Source of the DNA: Arthrobacter sp. ISL-28
Lineage (GTDB): Bacteria > Actinomycetota > Actinomycetes > Actinomycetales > Micrococcaceae
Assembly (NCBI RefSeq): GCF_018613875.1
Contig: NZ_JAGGPJ010000027.1
Span: 62,001-126,000 of the forward strand
Reading direction: 5' to 3'
Length of the DNA: 64,000 bases
Made by a program: the position numbers and the translations under genes. Shown piece after piece: positions 26,447-35,361 of the stretch. The notes below the pieces were generated by a model that saw only the letters and a list, made by a program, of their open reading frames with translations, did no database searches and was not told where the DNA came from. Each line of letters starts with the position of its first letter. Positions within the stretch are counted from its first letter, which is position 1.

Positions 26447-26463
26447 GGGCGGGCACTTTTTTC
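26428..26463 (+). terminator. Rho-independent terminator of mnmA
   Basis: GCCTGCTCTC pairs with GAGGGCGGGC through wobble pairs around a short CACAGC loop and is followed by AC and a run of six T. The upstream duplicate of the left arm could form a longer alternative stem with the same right arm. Confidence 0.75.
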
Positions 26464-26473
26464 GGGAGCAGCG

Positions 26474-27130
26474 TTACCCGGAGACAACCTTGATGTTGAA
26501 CGGGCTGTTGCCCTGTGTCATGAAGATCCGGAGCCACAGCGGCAGCCACATCTCCATTCCGCGGGCAGCATCGAGGGGACCCAGATCCCTGATATGTTCC
26601 GGGCGCCAGCCGAATTCCGCGAGCAGCCCCGCCACCAGTTCCTTGGCTTCCGGGTCATCACCGGCCATGAACGCGTCGTGGTCACCGCCGGCCAGCCGCT
26701 CCGGGTTCACCATGACGTCAGCACGCATGGTGTTGAGGGCTTTGACCACCTTGGCGGTGGGGAAGGCCCGTTGGATGGTTTCGGCCAGGCTGTCGGTATT
26801 GGAGATGGAGAGCGACGGCGGGAAGCCGGCCGAGTGGTCGAGCGGATTGGCCACGTCAATCAACACCTTGCCGCCAAGGTTCCTGGTGCTGGCTGCAGCC
26901 AGCACGTCGAGGGATACCGTGCCCGGTGTAGCGTTGATAACCAGCTCACCGTCCTCAGCGGCATCATGGAATGTCCCGGCCTTGGCCCGCGGGCCAGCGC
27001 CGGAGGCCCACTTTGTGGCCGCCTCATTGGTGGCGCTCCGGGAGCCCATAGTCACGCTGTGCCCCACCTCCACGAGTTTTCCTGCCAGAGTCCTGCCCGC
27101 AATGCCGGTGCCAAGAACTGCAATCCTCAT
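26474..27130 (-). CDS. NADPH-dependent F420 reductase-like oxidoreductase
   Basis: A 218-residue Rossmann-fold protein of the F420-dependent NADP reductase/NADP-binding family. The dinucleotide-binding N terminus is MRIAVLGTGIAGRTLAGKLV with GSRS after the second strand, and the middle contains VINATPGTVSLDVL and VLIDVANPL. The ATG at 27130 is preferred because GGAGG lies exactly 6 nt upstream; a TTG at 27136 lies within that spacing. Whether it uses F420 or another substrate cannot be told from sequence. It lies convergent to mnmA. Confidence 0.82.
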   Translation of the reverse strand: MRIAVLGTGIAGRTLAGKLVEVGHSVTMGSRSATNEAATKWASGAGPRAKAGTFHDAAEDGELVINATPGTVSLDVLAAASTRNLGGKVLIDVANPLDHSAGFPPSLSISNTDSLAETIQRAFPTAKVVKALNTMRADVMVNPERLAGGDHDAFMAGDDPEAKELVAGLLAEFGWRPEHIRDLGPLDAARGMEMWLPLWLRIFMTQGNSPFNIKVVSG

Positions 27131-27231
27131 GTCCAACCTCCGTCATTGGTATGGTGCGGAACACTTACATTGTCCGTCGGGGGACGGCGGGCGCGGCCGC
27201 TTAACACCGGCAGAGTTTCCGGCTGTGCCCA

Positions 27232-27237
27232 TAGACT
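27232..27237 (+). promoter_or_regulatory. Candidate -10 element for leaderless chorismate mutase mRNA
   Basis: TAGACT lies exactly 6 nt before the ATG at 27244; there is no ribosome-binding site between them. Confidence 0.5.
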
Positions 27238-27243
27238 GGAACC

Positions 27244-27756
27244 ATGACCGAGCTAAACCATGACCTGCCTGACACCGAGTCCTACGATCCCGCCGCGAGT
27301 TCGCTCGCAGGGAATGTAGACCCTGCGGTAATGGCAGAGCTGCTGTCGATCCGGTCCAGCATCGACAACATCGATGCAACCCTCGTGTACCTCCTGGCGG
27401 AGCGGTTTAAGGCGACGCAGAAGGTGGGCTTCCTCAAGGCCGCACACCGGCTTCCCGCCGGCGACCCCGGCCGGGAAACCGCCCAGATCGCCCGACTGCG
27501 GCGGCTTGCGGAAGACGCCCAGCTGGACCCTGCCTTCGCGGAAAAATTCCTGAACTTCATCATCGGCGAGGTGATCCGCCACCATGAAGCCATAGCCGAG
27601 GACCACCATAATGCCGCCGGCCGAGCCGCTGACCCGCAGGCCGCTGGGGGACAAGCCGTTGAGCCACAGGCCGCTGAGGGGCAGGCCGCTGACCAACAAG
27701 GCGGCGGCCAACCGGCCACTCCAGCCACCGGACCGTCCGCACGACTCAACGCCTAA
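27244..27756 (+). CDS. Chorismate mutase (AroQ class)
   Basis: A 170-residue protein whose residues 28-115 form the all-helical AroQ chorismate mutase domain (LLSIRSSIDNIDATLVYLLA, ERFKATQKVGFLKA, EKFLNFIIGEVIRHHE). It converts chorismate to prephenate for Phe/Tyr synthesis. Catalytic Arg, Lys and Glu/Gln positions fit the family by eye. The C-terminal tail (about residues 125-170) is a low-complexity Gln/Ala/Pro stretch coded by a 30-bp tandem repeat and probably disordered. The next gene starts 3 nt after the stop, so they are cotranscribed. Confidence 0.88.
   Translation: MTELNHDLPDTESYDPAASSLAGNVDPAVMAELLSIRSSIDNIDATLVYLLAERFKATQKVGFLKAAHRLPAGDPGRETAQIARLRRLAEDAQLDPAFAEKFLNFIIGEVIRHHEAIAEDHHNAAGRAADPQAAGGQAVEPQAAEGQAADQQGGGQPATPATGPSARLNA
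27626..27705 (+). repeat. 30-bp tandem repeat coding the chorismate mutase tail
   Basis: Two diverged 30-bp units (27626-27655, 27656-27685) and a partial third give the peptide period AADPQAAGGQ / AVEPQAAEGQ / AADQQ. Confidence 0.75.
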
Positions 27757-27759
27757 GCC

Positions 27760-28803
27760 GTGCCTGCCGCAGAAGAATCACAGCAGCGCCAAGTCACGGC
27801 CACCGCCCTGGGACCATGGCCAGGGCAGGATCCGGTTGAAGCCGCCCGCATCATTCGCGGCGAACTGGGCAGCCCGCACCTTCCGTATCTTGCCGAACTG
27901 CCGGACCGCGGGGTTGGCGCCGACGCCATAGGCCGCACGGCATCCCTGCTCGTTGACATGGCTGTGGATGTCCAGACCCACGGCTGGCGTATCGTCGACC
28001 GCCCCGGGCGCGACCTCATCCGGGCAAGGTCGGCGCTCTCCACTGACATCAACGTGCTCGCGGATGTCGCCGGGGAAGAGGAAGATCCTGCTCGTGAATT
28101 CAAGGTTCAGCTGCGGGGCCCCTTGAGCCTGGCCGCCGGACTCCACCTGCACAACGGTGAGCGTGCCCTCATCGATTATGGTGCCCGGCGGGATATTGCC
28201 GCCTCCCTTGCCGCCGGTGTGGGGGACCACCTCGCACGGGTGGCCGGCGCTGTTCCCGGTGCCAGGCTCGTGGTTCAGCTCGACGAACCTGACATCGCCT
28301 CCATCCTGGCCGGCTCAATTCCCACCTCCAGCGGCTACCGGACGCTGCGTTCCGTCCCCGGACAGGAAGTAACGGAGCTGTGGCGTGTGGTGGTAGATGC
28401 CCTCCGTGCCGCCGGCGCCGCTGAGATCGCTATTGCCGTCACTGAAATTGAGGCGCCGTTCGAGCGGATTCTGGCCGCCGGAGCCGACAGCATCGCTGTT
28501 CCACTCAAGGCGCTGACATCACGCCAGTGGGAACAGCTGGCCGAGGCGGTTGAAGCCGGCACACGGCTCTGGGCCGGGGCCGTGGCCGTGGACGACGCTG
28601 CAGCGGGATTGCCCAAGGCAGCCGAAGTCGCTGATGCACTATGGCGCCCGTGGCGGCAACTGGGACTGCCGGGAACGTCATTGGGTGCGGTCCGGCTCAC
28701 TCCTACCGCAGGGCTTGACGCCTATACACCGTCAGGCGCCACGGCGGTGCTGGCCCGCCTGACCCAAGGTGCCGACGCGCTGAATCAGCTGGCGCTGGGC
28801 TGA
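27760..28803 (+). CDS. MetE-like (UROD/methionine synthase C-domain) protein without cysteines
   Basis: A 347-residue protein annotated in Actinobacteria as a methionine synthase-like or vitamin B12-independent methionine synthase family protein. The overall plan (ATALGPWPGQDPVEAARIIR; LPYLAELPDRG; VQLRGPLSLAAGL; VVQLDEPDIASIL) matches the MetE C-terminal barrel. It contains no cysteine at all, so the H-C-E-C zinc site of real MetE is missing and methyl transfer to homocysteine is unlikely. GTG start 3 nt after the chorismate mutase stop. The true function is unknown. Confidence 0.78.
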   Translation: MPAAEESQQRQVTATALGPWPGQDPVEAARIIRGELGSPHLPYLAELPDRGVGADAIGRTASLLVDMAVDVQTHGWRIVDRPGRDLIRARSALSTDINVLADVAGEEEDPAREFKVQLRGPLSLAAGLHLHNGERALIDYGARRDIAASLAAGVGDHLARVAGAVPGARLVVQLDEPDIASILAGSIPTSSGYRTLRSVPGQEVTELWRVVVDALRAAGAAEIAIAVTEIEAPFERILAAGADSIAVPLKALTSRQWEQLAEAVEAGTRLWAGAVAVDDAAAGLPKAAEVADALWRPWRQLGLPGTSLGAVRLTPTAGLDAYTPSGATAVLARLTQGADALNQLALG

Positions 28804-28836
28804 ACGCGCAGGCGGCCGGGGCACATTCCTCAGGCC

Positions 28837-29565
28837 TCAGGTTCGCCGCTCCCAGCGGTCCGGGGCGGCATACGGAGGGATGAATCCCGGCGTCGAACTG
28901 CCGTCCGGATAAGACTCGAGCCGGTAGTCGAAGCTGCCCGCATAGACGAGCACCAGGCCGATCTGCGGCTGGATGACCTTCACCTGGATCCGGTGCCGGC
29001 CGTGGTCCCCGTCGGCCGGATCCCACCATTGCTCAGCGTAGGCCTTGGCGTCCAGGGAGGCCGGCAGCGGCAGGCGCAGGGGCCCGAGGAACAGCCGCGA
29101 TGCTTCGGAGACACCACGGAGCCTGCCCTCGGTGGTCGCGCTCAGGTTCAGATCGGTGACGAGACGGCGGTACCTGCCCACATAGTCCACGAGCCGGGCC
29201 GGTCCGCCCGAGCTGGCGGCCGCGGGAGAGGACACACTGGTGGTGTCCTGGAAGACGCGGGTGCAGTCTGGAAAGAAGATTTCCCGCCGGGCCGTCAGGC
29301 TGGAACGGCCGAAGGGGTCCAGATGCGCGTGGTTTTCGATCCGGAAGGGTACGCGCTCGCCGTACTCGGGAAAAAACGCCTGTTCGCCGGCCGTCAGCCG
29401 GAGCAGCGGCCGCAGCCAGCGCTGCCGGCAGCCGACGACGTCAAAGACACCCTCGCCCACACCGTAACGGCCTGAGCCCGGGGCCAGCGAAAAATAGTCC
29501 TGCAGTTCAGGCTGCAGCCGGGCGAACCCGTCGCCCATCGCCTGTTCGTAGATCGGTGTGTTCAA
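28837..29565 (-). CDS. DUF4166 domain-containing protein
   Basis: A 242-residue protein recognised as DUF4166-like from its N terminus (IYEQAMGDGFARLQPELQDYF), the GVGEGVFDVV segment and VPFRIENHAHLDPFGRSSLT. There is no signal peptide or membrane helix. The TTG start at 29565 is supported by AGGAGG 5 nt upstream. It stands alone, convergent to the MetE-like gene and divergent from mtrA. The function is unknown. Confidence 0.78.
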   Translation of the reverse strand: MNTPIYEQAMGDGFARLQPELQDYFSLAPGSGRYGVGEGVFDVVGCRQRWLRPLLRLTAGEQAFFPEYGERVPFRIENHAHLDPFGRSSLTARREIFFPDCTRVFQDTTSVSSPAAASSGGPARLVDYVGRYRRLVTDLNLSATTEGRLRGVSEASRLFLGPLRLPLPASLDAKAYAEQWWDPADGDHGRHRIQVKVIQPQIGLVLVYAGSFDYRLESYPDGSSTPGFIPPYAAPDRWERRT

Positions 29566-29710
29566 TGGAACCTCCTGCTGGGCTGACCTGTCCTGCTGAA
29601 TCCTAGTGGCTGGCCACGACCGCGCCGGAGATTCGAAGAGTGTGCGGTTGCCGCCATGCCGAGGATTCCGTCAATAAGACAAAGCAAGGGCAATAAGGGA
29701 ATATATAACT

Positions 29711-30385
29711 ATGAAGGCACGCATTCTGGTAGTTGACGATGATGAGGCTTTGGCCGAAATGATCGGCATTGTCTTGCGCAATGACGGTTTCGAGCCGGTC
29801 TTTTGCGCGGACGGTGGTCAGGCTCTGGAGGTCTTCCGCTCCTCGAAGCCGGATCTCGTGCTGCTGGATCTCATGCTCCCAGGCACTGACGGCATCGAAG
29901 TGTGCCGGCAGATCCGGTCGGAGTCGGATGTCCCCATTGTCATGCTGACTGCCAAATCGGACACTTCGGACGTCGTCCGTGGCCTCGAATCCGGCGCCGA
30001 CGACTATGTGCCTAAACCCTTCAAACCCGCCGAACTGGTGGCCCGCGTTCGGGCACGGCTCCGCCCGGGCGACCAGAAGGCTCCGGAGACACTCCGGATC
30101 GCGGATATCTCAATCGACGTCGCAGGCCATGCGGTGACACGGGGCAATGAACGGATTTCCCTGACGCCGCTGGAATTCGACCTTTTGGTAGCCCTGGCCC
30201 GCAAGCCCTGGCAGGTATTCACGCGCGAGCTGCTCCTCGAACAGGTATGGGGCTACCGCCATGCGGCGGATACCCGGCTGGTCAATGTCCATGTCCAGCG
30301 ACTGCGGTCGAAGATTGAACGTGATCCGGAAGCGCCGGAAGTAGTATTGACGGTTCGTGGTGTCGGCTATAAAGCAGGTTCCTGA
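29711..30385 (+). CDS. mtrA: Response regulator MtrA
   Basis: A 224-residue OmpR-family regulator. The receiver domain has acidic residues at DDD (9-11), phospho-acceptor Asp53 in LLDLMLPG, and the conserved Lys in VPKPF. The winged-helix domain includes LTPLEFDLLVALARKPWQVF, ELLLEQVWGYRHAADTRLVN and VHVQRLRSKIE, nearly invariant in actinobacterial MtrA. It controls cell wall and division genes in other Actinobacteria. mtrB overlaps its 3' end, and lpqB follows: the conserved mtrAB-lpqB operon. Confidence 0.96.
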   Translation: MKARILVVDDDEALAEMIGIVLRNDGFEPVFCADGGQALEVFRSSKPDLVLLDLMLPGTDGIEVCRQIRSESDVPIVMLTAKSDTSDVVRGLESGADDYVPKPFKPAELVARVRARLRPGDQKAPETLRIADISIDVAGHAVTRGNERISLTPLEFDLLVALARKPWQVFTRELLLEQVWGYRHAADTRLVNVHVQRLRSKIERDPEAPEVVLTVRGVGYKAGS

Positions 30386-32477
30386 ACCCCCGGGCCAGAA
30401 TCCCTCTGACGACCCGCAGGGCATGGCGACCGGTGCTCCGGCACCGGATTCCACGGTGCCGGGGTCCACGGTGCCGGATTCCACGGTGCCGGGTTCCTCG
30501 GCATCTGATTCCAGGCTGGCGGGCTCTGGCGCCAGCCCCAATGCGCCAAGCGGCCCTGACGGCACCCGCGGGTCCGCTGTTCATCCGGCTCCGGAGCACA
30601 CTGATGCGTTTGCCGCCGACCTCTCCCGGTTACCGTTCCGCTTCCGGATCTGGCGACGCCGGGCGCTGATCGTTTGCCTGCGGGTCGCGCGGTTGGTGCA
30701 TACGGGGCTGGACCGGATTTTTCCGGGCATCCAGTTCCTGCTGCGTTCCCTCCAGCGGAGGTGGCGGCGTTCGCTGCAATTCAGGACAGTCCTGACAACG
30801 CTGCTGCTGTCGATAAGTTCATTTGCGATCGTCGGCGCCTACCTGTCCAACCAGATCGCCAACAATCTCTTCCAGGAACGCCTGACCCAGGCTGAATCCG
30901 AAACCCGTTACAACGTCAAGCAGGTGCAGGATACGTTCGACGGCGCCCAGGTCACCGACCAGTCCAGCGTCATCACCCTCGTTTACGACACGTTGAATGC
31001 GGTTGAAGGCAGGGGATCCGTGATCCAGCGGCGCTACGTGTTTGAGGCAATGCCCGAGCAAACCAAGCCCCGCAACCGCTGGGTCGAGTCCCGGGCCTCG
31101 GACCAGCTGACCGTCAGTGTCATCCCCAAAGAGCTCCGGGCCGCGGTGCAGGATTCCGGCAAGGAACAGTTCTGGGCGTCCATGGAGTTCCCGGTGGGAA
31201 CCGAGGACCGTCCTGGCATCGCCGTCGGCAATAAAGTGACGTTCAATGGCACCGTCTATGAGCTGTACCTGATCTACGACCTCAACACGGCGCAACAGAC
31301 CCTGGACGAGATCCAGAACGTCCTGTGGGCGGGCGGCGCGGCCCTGATCCTCATGATCGGTGGCATCGCCTGGTACGTCACCCGGAATGTGGTCAGCCCG
31401 GTCAGCCATGCTGCCGTTGTCTCCGAGAAACTCGCGGCCGGACAGCTGCAGGAGCGGATGGTCGTCAAGGGCGAGGATGAAGTGGCGCGTCTAGGTGCGT
31501 CCTTCAACCACATGGCGGCCAGCCTTCAGGAGCAGATCACCCAGCTGGCCACGCTGTCACAGATGCAGCAGCGCTTCGTCTCGGACGTCTCCCATGAGCT
31601 CCGGACGCCGCTGACCACCGTGCGCATGGCCGCGGAGGTGCTGTACGACGCCCGGCACGATTTTGACCCCATAAACAAGCGGTCGGCCGAGCTGCTGTAC
31701 AACCAGGTTGAACGGTTCCAGTCCCTGCTGGCGGATCTGCTCGAGATCTCCCGGTTCGACGCCGGCGTTGCGATGCTGGATGCAGAGGCCACGGACATCG
31801 TTCAGCTCATTTCGCACGTTATGGAGGGGGCTGCTCCCGTCGCCGAAGAATACGGTTCCGGGATGACACTAAATGCCCCCGAGGGAAGCATCGTGGTGGA
31901 GATGGACGCCCGACGCATTGACCGCATCCTGCGCAACCTTGTCCTTAATGCCCTGGAACACGGGGAAGGGAAGCCCGTCAACATCTCGGTGGCGTCCAAC
32001 GAGTCAGCTGTCGCTGTTACCGTCCGGGACCACGGGATTGGCATGAGCCCGGCCGAGGCGGCCAGGGTCTTCGACCGCTTCTGGCGTGCCGATCCTGCCC
32101 GGGCCAGGACCACTGGAGGCAGCGGCCTGGGGCTGTCCATCGCCACCGAGGACACCAAGCTCCATAACGGCTGGCTCCAGGCCTGGGGAAACAAGGGCGT
32201 GGGCTCAAACTTCCGCCTGACCCTTCCCCTTAAACAGGGCGGCACCATCACGAGGTCGCCACTGCAGCTTGAGCCCGCGGATGTCGGCCTGCCCCGTTCA
32301 GCTGACCGGAGCGTCGTTGTGCTGGACAGCAGCGCCCAGGACGCGCGTGCGGCTGACTCGGCGGAGCCCGGCGAACCCAGCGGCGCTGCGGCGCCCGGCG
32401 GGACTGACTTGGCGGGCGAGACTGACCCGGCCGGCGAAACTGCGCCGGAAAGAGCTGCAACAGGGGAGAGATCATGA
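30357..32477 (+). CDS. mtrB: Sensor histidine kinase MtrB
   Basis: A 706-residue membrane kinase partnering MtrA. Two transmembrane helices (VLTTLLLSISSFAIVGAYLS and VLWAGGAALILMIGGIAWYV) flank an extracytoplasmic sensor. HAMP, HisKA (phospho-His in SHELRTPLTTV) and HATPase (RILRNLVLNALEHGEG; GSGLGLSIA) domains follow. The C terminus is a Glu/Pro/Ala tail and the N terminus a disordered segment with a 15-bp DNA repeat. The GTG at 30357 overlaps mtrA by 29 bp; ATG 30423 is an equally possible start. It shares ATGA with lpqB. Confidence 0.93.
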   Translation: MVSAIKQVPEPPGQNPSDDPQGMATGAPAPDSTVPGSTVPDSTVPGSSASDSRLAGSGASPNAPSGPDGTRGSAVHPAPEHTDAFAADLSRLPFRFRIWRRRALIVCLRVARLVHTGLDRIFPGIQFLLRSLQRRWRRSLQFRTVLTTLLLSISSFAIVGAYLSNQIANNLFQERLTQAESETRYNVKQVQDTFDGAQVTDQSSVITLVYDTLNAVEGRGSVIQRRYVFEAMPEQTKPRNRWVESRASDQLTVSVIPKELRAAVQDSGKEQFWASMEFPVGTEDRPGIAVGNKVTFNGTVYELYLIYDLNTAQQTLDEIQNVLWAGGAALILMIGGIAWYVTRNVVSPVSHAAVVSEKLAAGQLQERMVVKGEDEVARLGASFNHMAASLQEQITQLATLSQMQQRFVSDVSHELRTPLTTVRMAAEVLYDARHDFDPINKRSAELLYNQVERFQSLLADLLEISRFDAGVAMLDAEATDIVQLISHVMEGAAPVAEEYGSGMTLNAPEGSIVVEMDARRIDRILRNLVLNALEHGEGKPVNISVASNESAVAVTVRDHGIGMSPAEAARVFDRFWRADPARARTTGGSGLGLSIATEDTKLHNGWLQAWGNKGVGSNFRLTLPLKQGGTITRSPLQLEPADVGLPRSADRSVVVLDSSAQDARAADSAEPGEPSGAAAPGGTDLAGETDPAGETAPERAATGERS
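30446..30505 (+). repeat. 15-bp tandem repeat in the mtrB N-terminal coding region
   Basis: Units at 30446-30460, 30461-30475 and 30476-30490 share TCCACGGTGCC (units 1 and 3 are identical), with a decayed fourth unit to 30505. They encode an STVP-type pentapeptide repeat. Confidence 0.85.
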
Positions 32478-34192
32478 GTGGCAGGCGACAGGGGGCCAGA
32501 GGCGCCTTGGCGACGGTGCTCGCCGTCGTACTTCTGTTCGTTGCATCCTGTGCCCAGATCCCCAGGTCAGGGCCCGTGGGAAAGAGCACCGACGAGAGTG
32601 CGGGAAATCCGAACGCGCCGGTATTTTTCCCGGTGGCGCCCCGCACGGGATCAAGCCCGGAGGCGGTCATCGAGGATTTCTATCTCGCAGGCAGCGGGTA
32701 TGAGGACGACTACGCCGTGGCCCGGCAGTACCTTACTCAGGCTTCGTCGGTTGCCTGGAAGCCTGATCAGCGGACACTGGTCTTCCGCTCGGAGCAGGTA
32801 GTGAAGACCGGAGTCGAGGGGGTCTTCAACTACGAGCTGGACGTTGCGTACTCAGTGGATGCCGACGGCGTCGCCACCCAGATGCCGCCAGGAACCAAAG
32901 AGAGCATCCCCGTCACACTGGTTCAGGTGGACGGCGAATGGCGGATTTCCAAAGTTCCCGACGGCACCGCTATTGCCGAAGAGACGTTCAAGGTCATTTA
33001 CGGCGCCTATCCGATCTACTTCTATGATCCGACCTTCACCTATGCCGTTCCTGACGTGCGGTGGTTCATCAAGAAGAAGACCGTCAAATCGATGACGAGC
33101 GCCCTGCTTGGCGGGCCCGCGCCGTATCTCAAGGGAGCGGTGGTCAGCGCCTTCCCGTCCGGCATGAAGCTGGCGCGGGAGTCGGTACCGGTGGTCTCGG
33201 GAGCGGCCCAGGTGGATCTGTCCGCCAAGGAACTCACCGAGGCCTCCACCGAAGACCGGCTCAGGATGCAGACCCAGCTGGCCCTGACGTTCCGTACCCA
33301 GCCGGACGTCATCAACGTGGAGCTGAGGGCAAACCAGGACCTGGTGCGCGTCGAGGACAAGGGCTCGGTGCTGCCGCCGGTCCAGAACAGAAACGTACCC
33401 GCACGCCAGATCGCCGTCAGCAAGAGCGAACTGGTGCGCTACGAAAACAACAGGATTTCTCCCCTGCCCGACATGCAGTCCGTCGCCGGCCTGAAGCCGC
33501 GGTCGCCTGCTGAATCTCCGGTCTCGCAAACCGTGGCGTTCCTGGACGATAGCCGGAGCACGCTGTATTCCATGGTTCCAGGTCAATCCCCGCGGGCCCT
33601 CATTACGCGAAGCACGTTGTCCCACCCGTCCTTTGGCCTGCATGACTGGGTCTGGACGGCAGGACCGGGCGCGCAGGGCGTCACCGAACTCACAGCATTC
33701 CGTCCCACCGGAGTATCCCAGCGCGCCACGGTACCGTCGGTGACACTGACGCCGTCCTGGCTTGCGGGTCGCACGGTCAAGGATTTCCGCGTCTCCCGGG
33801 AGGGAGTGCGGGCGCTGGTCATCTCCGAGCGAAACGGTTCGACCCGGGTCCAAGTGACCGGCCTCATTCGAAACGCTGATGGGACTCCCAAGGAACTGAC
33901 CGCGCCGGTCACCCTGCAGGCAAGCGGCAGCCCCAACCAGGGCGTCTGGGTCAACGACACGACCGTTGCAGTGATGAAAGGCGCGGCCAATGCGAACGTC
34001 ACCCCGGAACTGCTCTCCCTCACCTCCACCCAGCCCCAGAAGCTGGCCCCGTGGCCAGGTCTGGTGGCCCTCAGCGCCGGCAACGGACCCGAGGAGATCT
34101 TCGCGCAGTCCGCGGACGGCATCTTCCAACGGCTCGGAAATGGCTGGTCACCACAGCTGAAGGGGCCCACGGATCCCTCTTTCCCCGGCTGA
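32474..34192 (+). CDS. lpqB: Lipoprotein LpqB
   Basis: A 572-residue lipoprotein, the accessory factor that modulates MtrB in mycobacteria. The signal peptide ends in a lipobox (VLLFVASCAQIPRSGPVG). The mature part has the GerMN domain (about residues 190-320, FTYAVPDVRWFIKKKTVKSM) and a C-terminal beta-propeller-like LpqB domain. The ATG overlaps the mtrB stop as ATGA, so translation is coupled. No terminator follows before comF, so that gene may belong to the same transcript. Confidence 0.94.
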   Translation: MSGRRQGARGALATVLAVVLLFVASCAQIPRSGPVGKSTDESAGNPNAPVFFPVAPRTGSSPEAVIEDFYLAGSGYEDDYAVARQYLTQASSVAWKPDQRTLVFRSEQVVKTGVEGVFNYELDVAYSVDADGVATQMPPGTKESIPVTLVQVDGEWRISKVPDGTAIAEETFKVIYGAYPIYFYDPTFTYAVPDVRWFIKKKTVKSMTSALLGGPAPYLKGAVVSAFPSGMKLARESVPVVSGAAQVDLSAKELTEASTEDRLRMQTQLALTFRTQPDVINVELRANQDLVRVEDKGSVLPPVQNRNVPARQIAVSKSELVRYENNRISPLPDMQSVAGLKPRSPAESPVSQTVAFLDDSRSTLYSMVPGQSPRALITRSTLSHPSFGLHDWVWTAGPGAQGVTELTAFRPTGVSQRATVPSVTLTPSWLAGRTVKDFRVSREGVRALVISERNGSTRVQVTGLIRNADGTPKELTAPVTLQASGSPNQGVWVNDTTVAVMKGAANANVTPELLSLTSTQPQKLAPWPGLVALSAGNGPEEIFAQSADGIFQRLGNGWSPQLKGPTDPSFPG

Positions 34193-34272
34193 CCGTTTCC
34201 ACGGGGGCTTGGTTTTCCACATCCGGCACCGGGCTCCTTCCGCCGCGCTGCCAGCCACGGCAGGCTTGCCGG

Positions 34273-35217
34273 GTGGAGACGCGACACGTCGGCCCTGCCC
34301 GCGGGCGGCCAAGAGACCCTGACCTGCTTCCCCAGCTTCCGGGGCGTTCCAAGCACCGCAGCGAACATCCGCAGTGGTGGCTGAGGGCTGCCGAGCTGCT
34401 GTCCGGTGCGGCGGCAGAGGTCATGGCGCTGGCGGTGCCCGTTGAATGCGTTTGCTGCGGCAAGGAGGACAGAGCCATCTGTTCCGGCTGCGAGCGGAAG
34501 GTCCGGCTGCTGACCCGGGATCCGTTCCGGGCCGAGTCCACCGCGCCGGCGCTGGTGGATACCGACGGCTCAGTCATTCTGCCGGTGGTGGCAGCAGGAA
34601 TTTACCGTGAGGAGCTGGCGCAGTCGGTCCTTGCCTTCAAACGCCACGGCCAGGGCCCGCTCACAGGTGTTCTGGCGAAAGCGCTCGGCCGGGCGATCCT
34701 CGCTGCCGCGGGCGGCACGGGGAACATCTGGCTCGTGCCGGTCCCCAGCAGCGGCAGGGCGTACCGGAAAAGAGGCTTCAGCCAGGTCCACCTGCTGCTG
34801 AAATATCTTCGCTTCAACAACGGCCTCGAGGGCCTGAACTGTCAGGACGTCCTGCGGAAAACCAAGGTCCCCACGGTGGCCGCAGGCATGCCCGGCGACC
34901 AAAAAGGACTGGGCGGCCAAAAAGGACTGGGAAGAGGGGACAGGGCCCGGAGGGTCCGGGGTTCGATGCGTGCTGTCCGGGGGCCCGGCAGGGGCGGGCT
35001 CGCCGGACGCCCTTGCATCATCGTCGACGACGTCCTGACTACCGGCTCCACGCTCGCTGAGGCAGCCAGGGCGCTGCATGAGGCAGGCGGAGTTGTGCGC
35101 GGCGCGGTGGTTCTGGCAGCGACCCGGCCGCCCGACGCGGGGCCAATCTCTGCGATGTTGGGAGGGCCGCAGGCTCCCGGAGACATAGAAAAAAATAAAG
35201 GGCGAAAGGATGAATAA
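34273..35217 (+). CDS. ComF family phosphoribosyltransferase-like protein
   Basis: A protein of about 314 residues. Residues around 55-75 hold a cysteine cluster (CVCCGKEDRAICSGCERK), the ComF zinc finger. The PRTase domain has VPVPSSGRAYRKRGFSQVHL and the PRPP loop CIIVDDVLTTGSTLAEAARA. ComF proteins take part in DNA uptake or handling in competent bacteria; the role here is unproven. The start is uncertain: GTG 34273 is used, while ATG 34423 (MALAVPVECV) with GAGG just upstream would give a shorter protein. An 18-bp in-frame duplication lies inside. Confidence 0.85.
   Translation: METRHVGPARGRPRDPDLLPQLPGRSKHRSEHPQWWLRAAELLSGAAAEVMALAVPVECVCCGKEDRAICSGCERKVRLLTRDPFRAESTAPALVDTDGSVILPVVAAGIYREELAQSVLAFKRHGQGPLTGVLAKALGRAILAAAGGTGNIWLVPVPSSGRAYRKRGFSQVHLLLKYLRFNNGLEGLNCQDVLRKTKVPTVAAGMPGDQKGLGGQKGLGRGDRARRVRGSMRAVRGPGRGGLAGRPCIIVDDVLTTGSTLAEAARALHEAGGVVRGAVVLAATRPPDAGPISAMLGGPQAPGDIEKNKGRKDE
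34895..34930 (+). repeat. 18-bp in-frame tandem duplication in comF
   Basis: GCGACCAAAAAGGACTGG (34895-34912) is repeated with one change at 34913-34930, adding six residues (DQKGLG/GQKGLG) in a loop between conserved PRTase motifs. Confidence 0.9.
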
Positions 35218-35361
35218 CTGGTTGCTATGAACTAACGTCGGTTATGGGTACCAAGATCAGTTGTACCTTTCGATAGCGGCTCGGAAAGGGGCTCGACTGT
35301 CATTCAGATCGTCCCCCTCGATGCGCCGCCGTCGTGTCACCGAAGTCATTTGGAGGGCACC

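Noticed and set aside
30357..30423. A separate small gene between mtrA and mtrB
   Set aside because: The frame is continuous with mtrB; this is only start-codon uncertainty.
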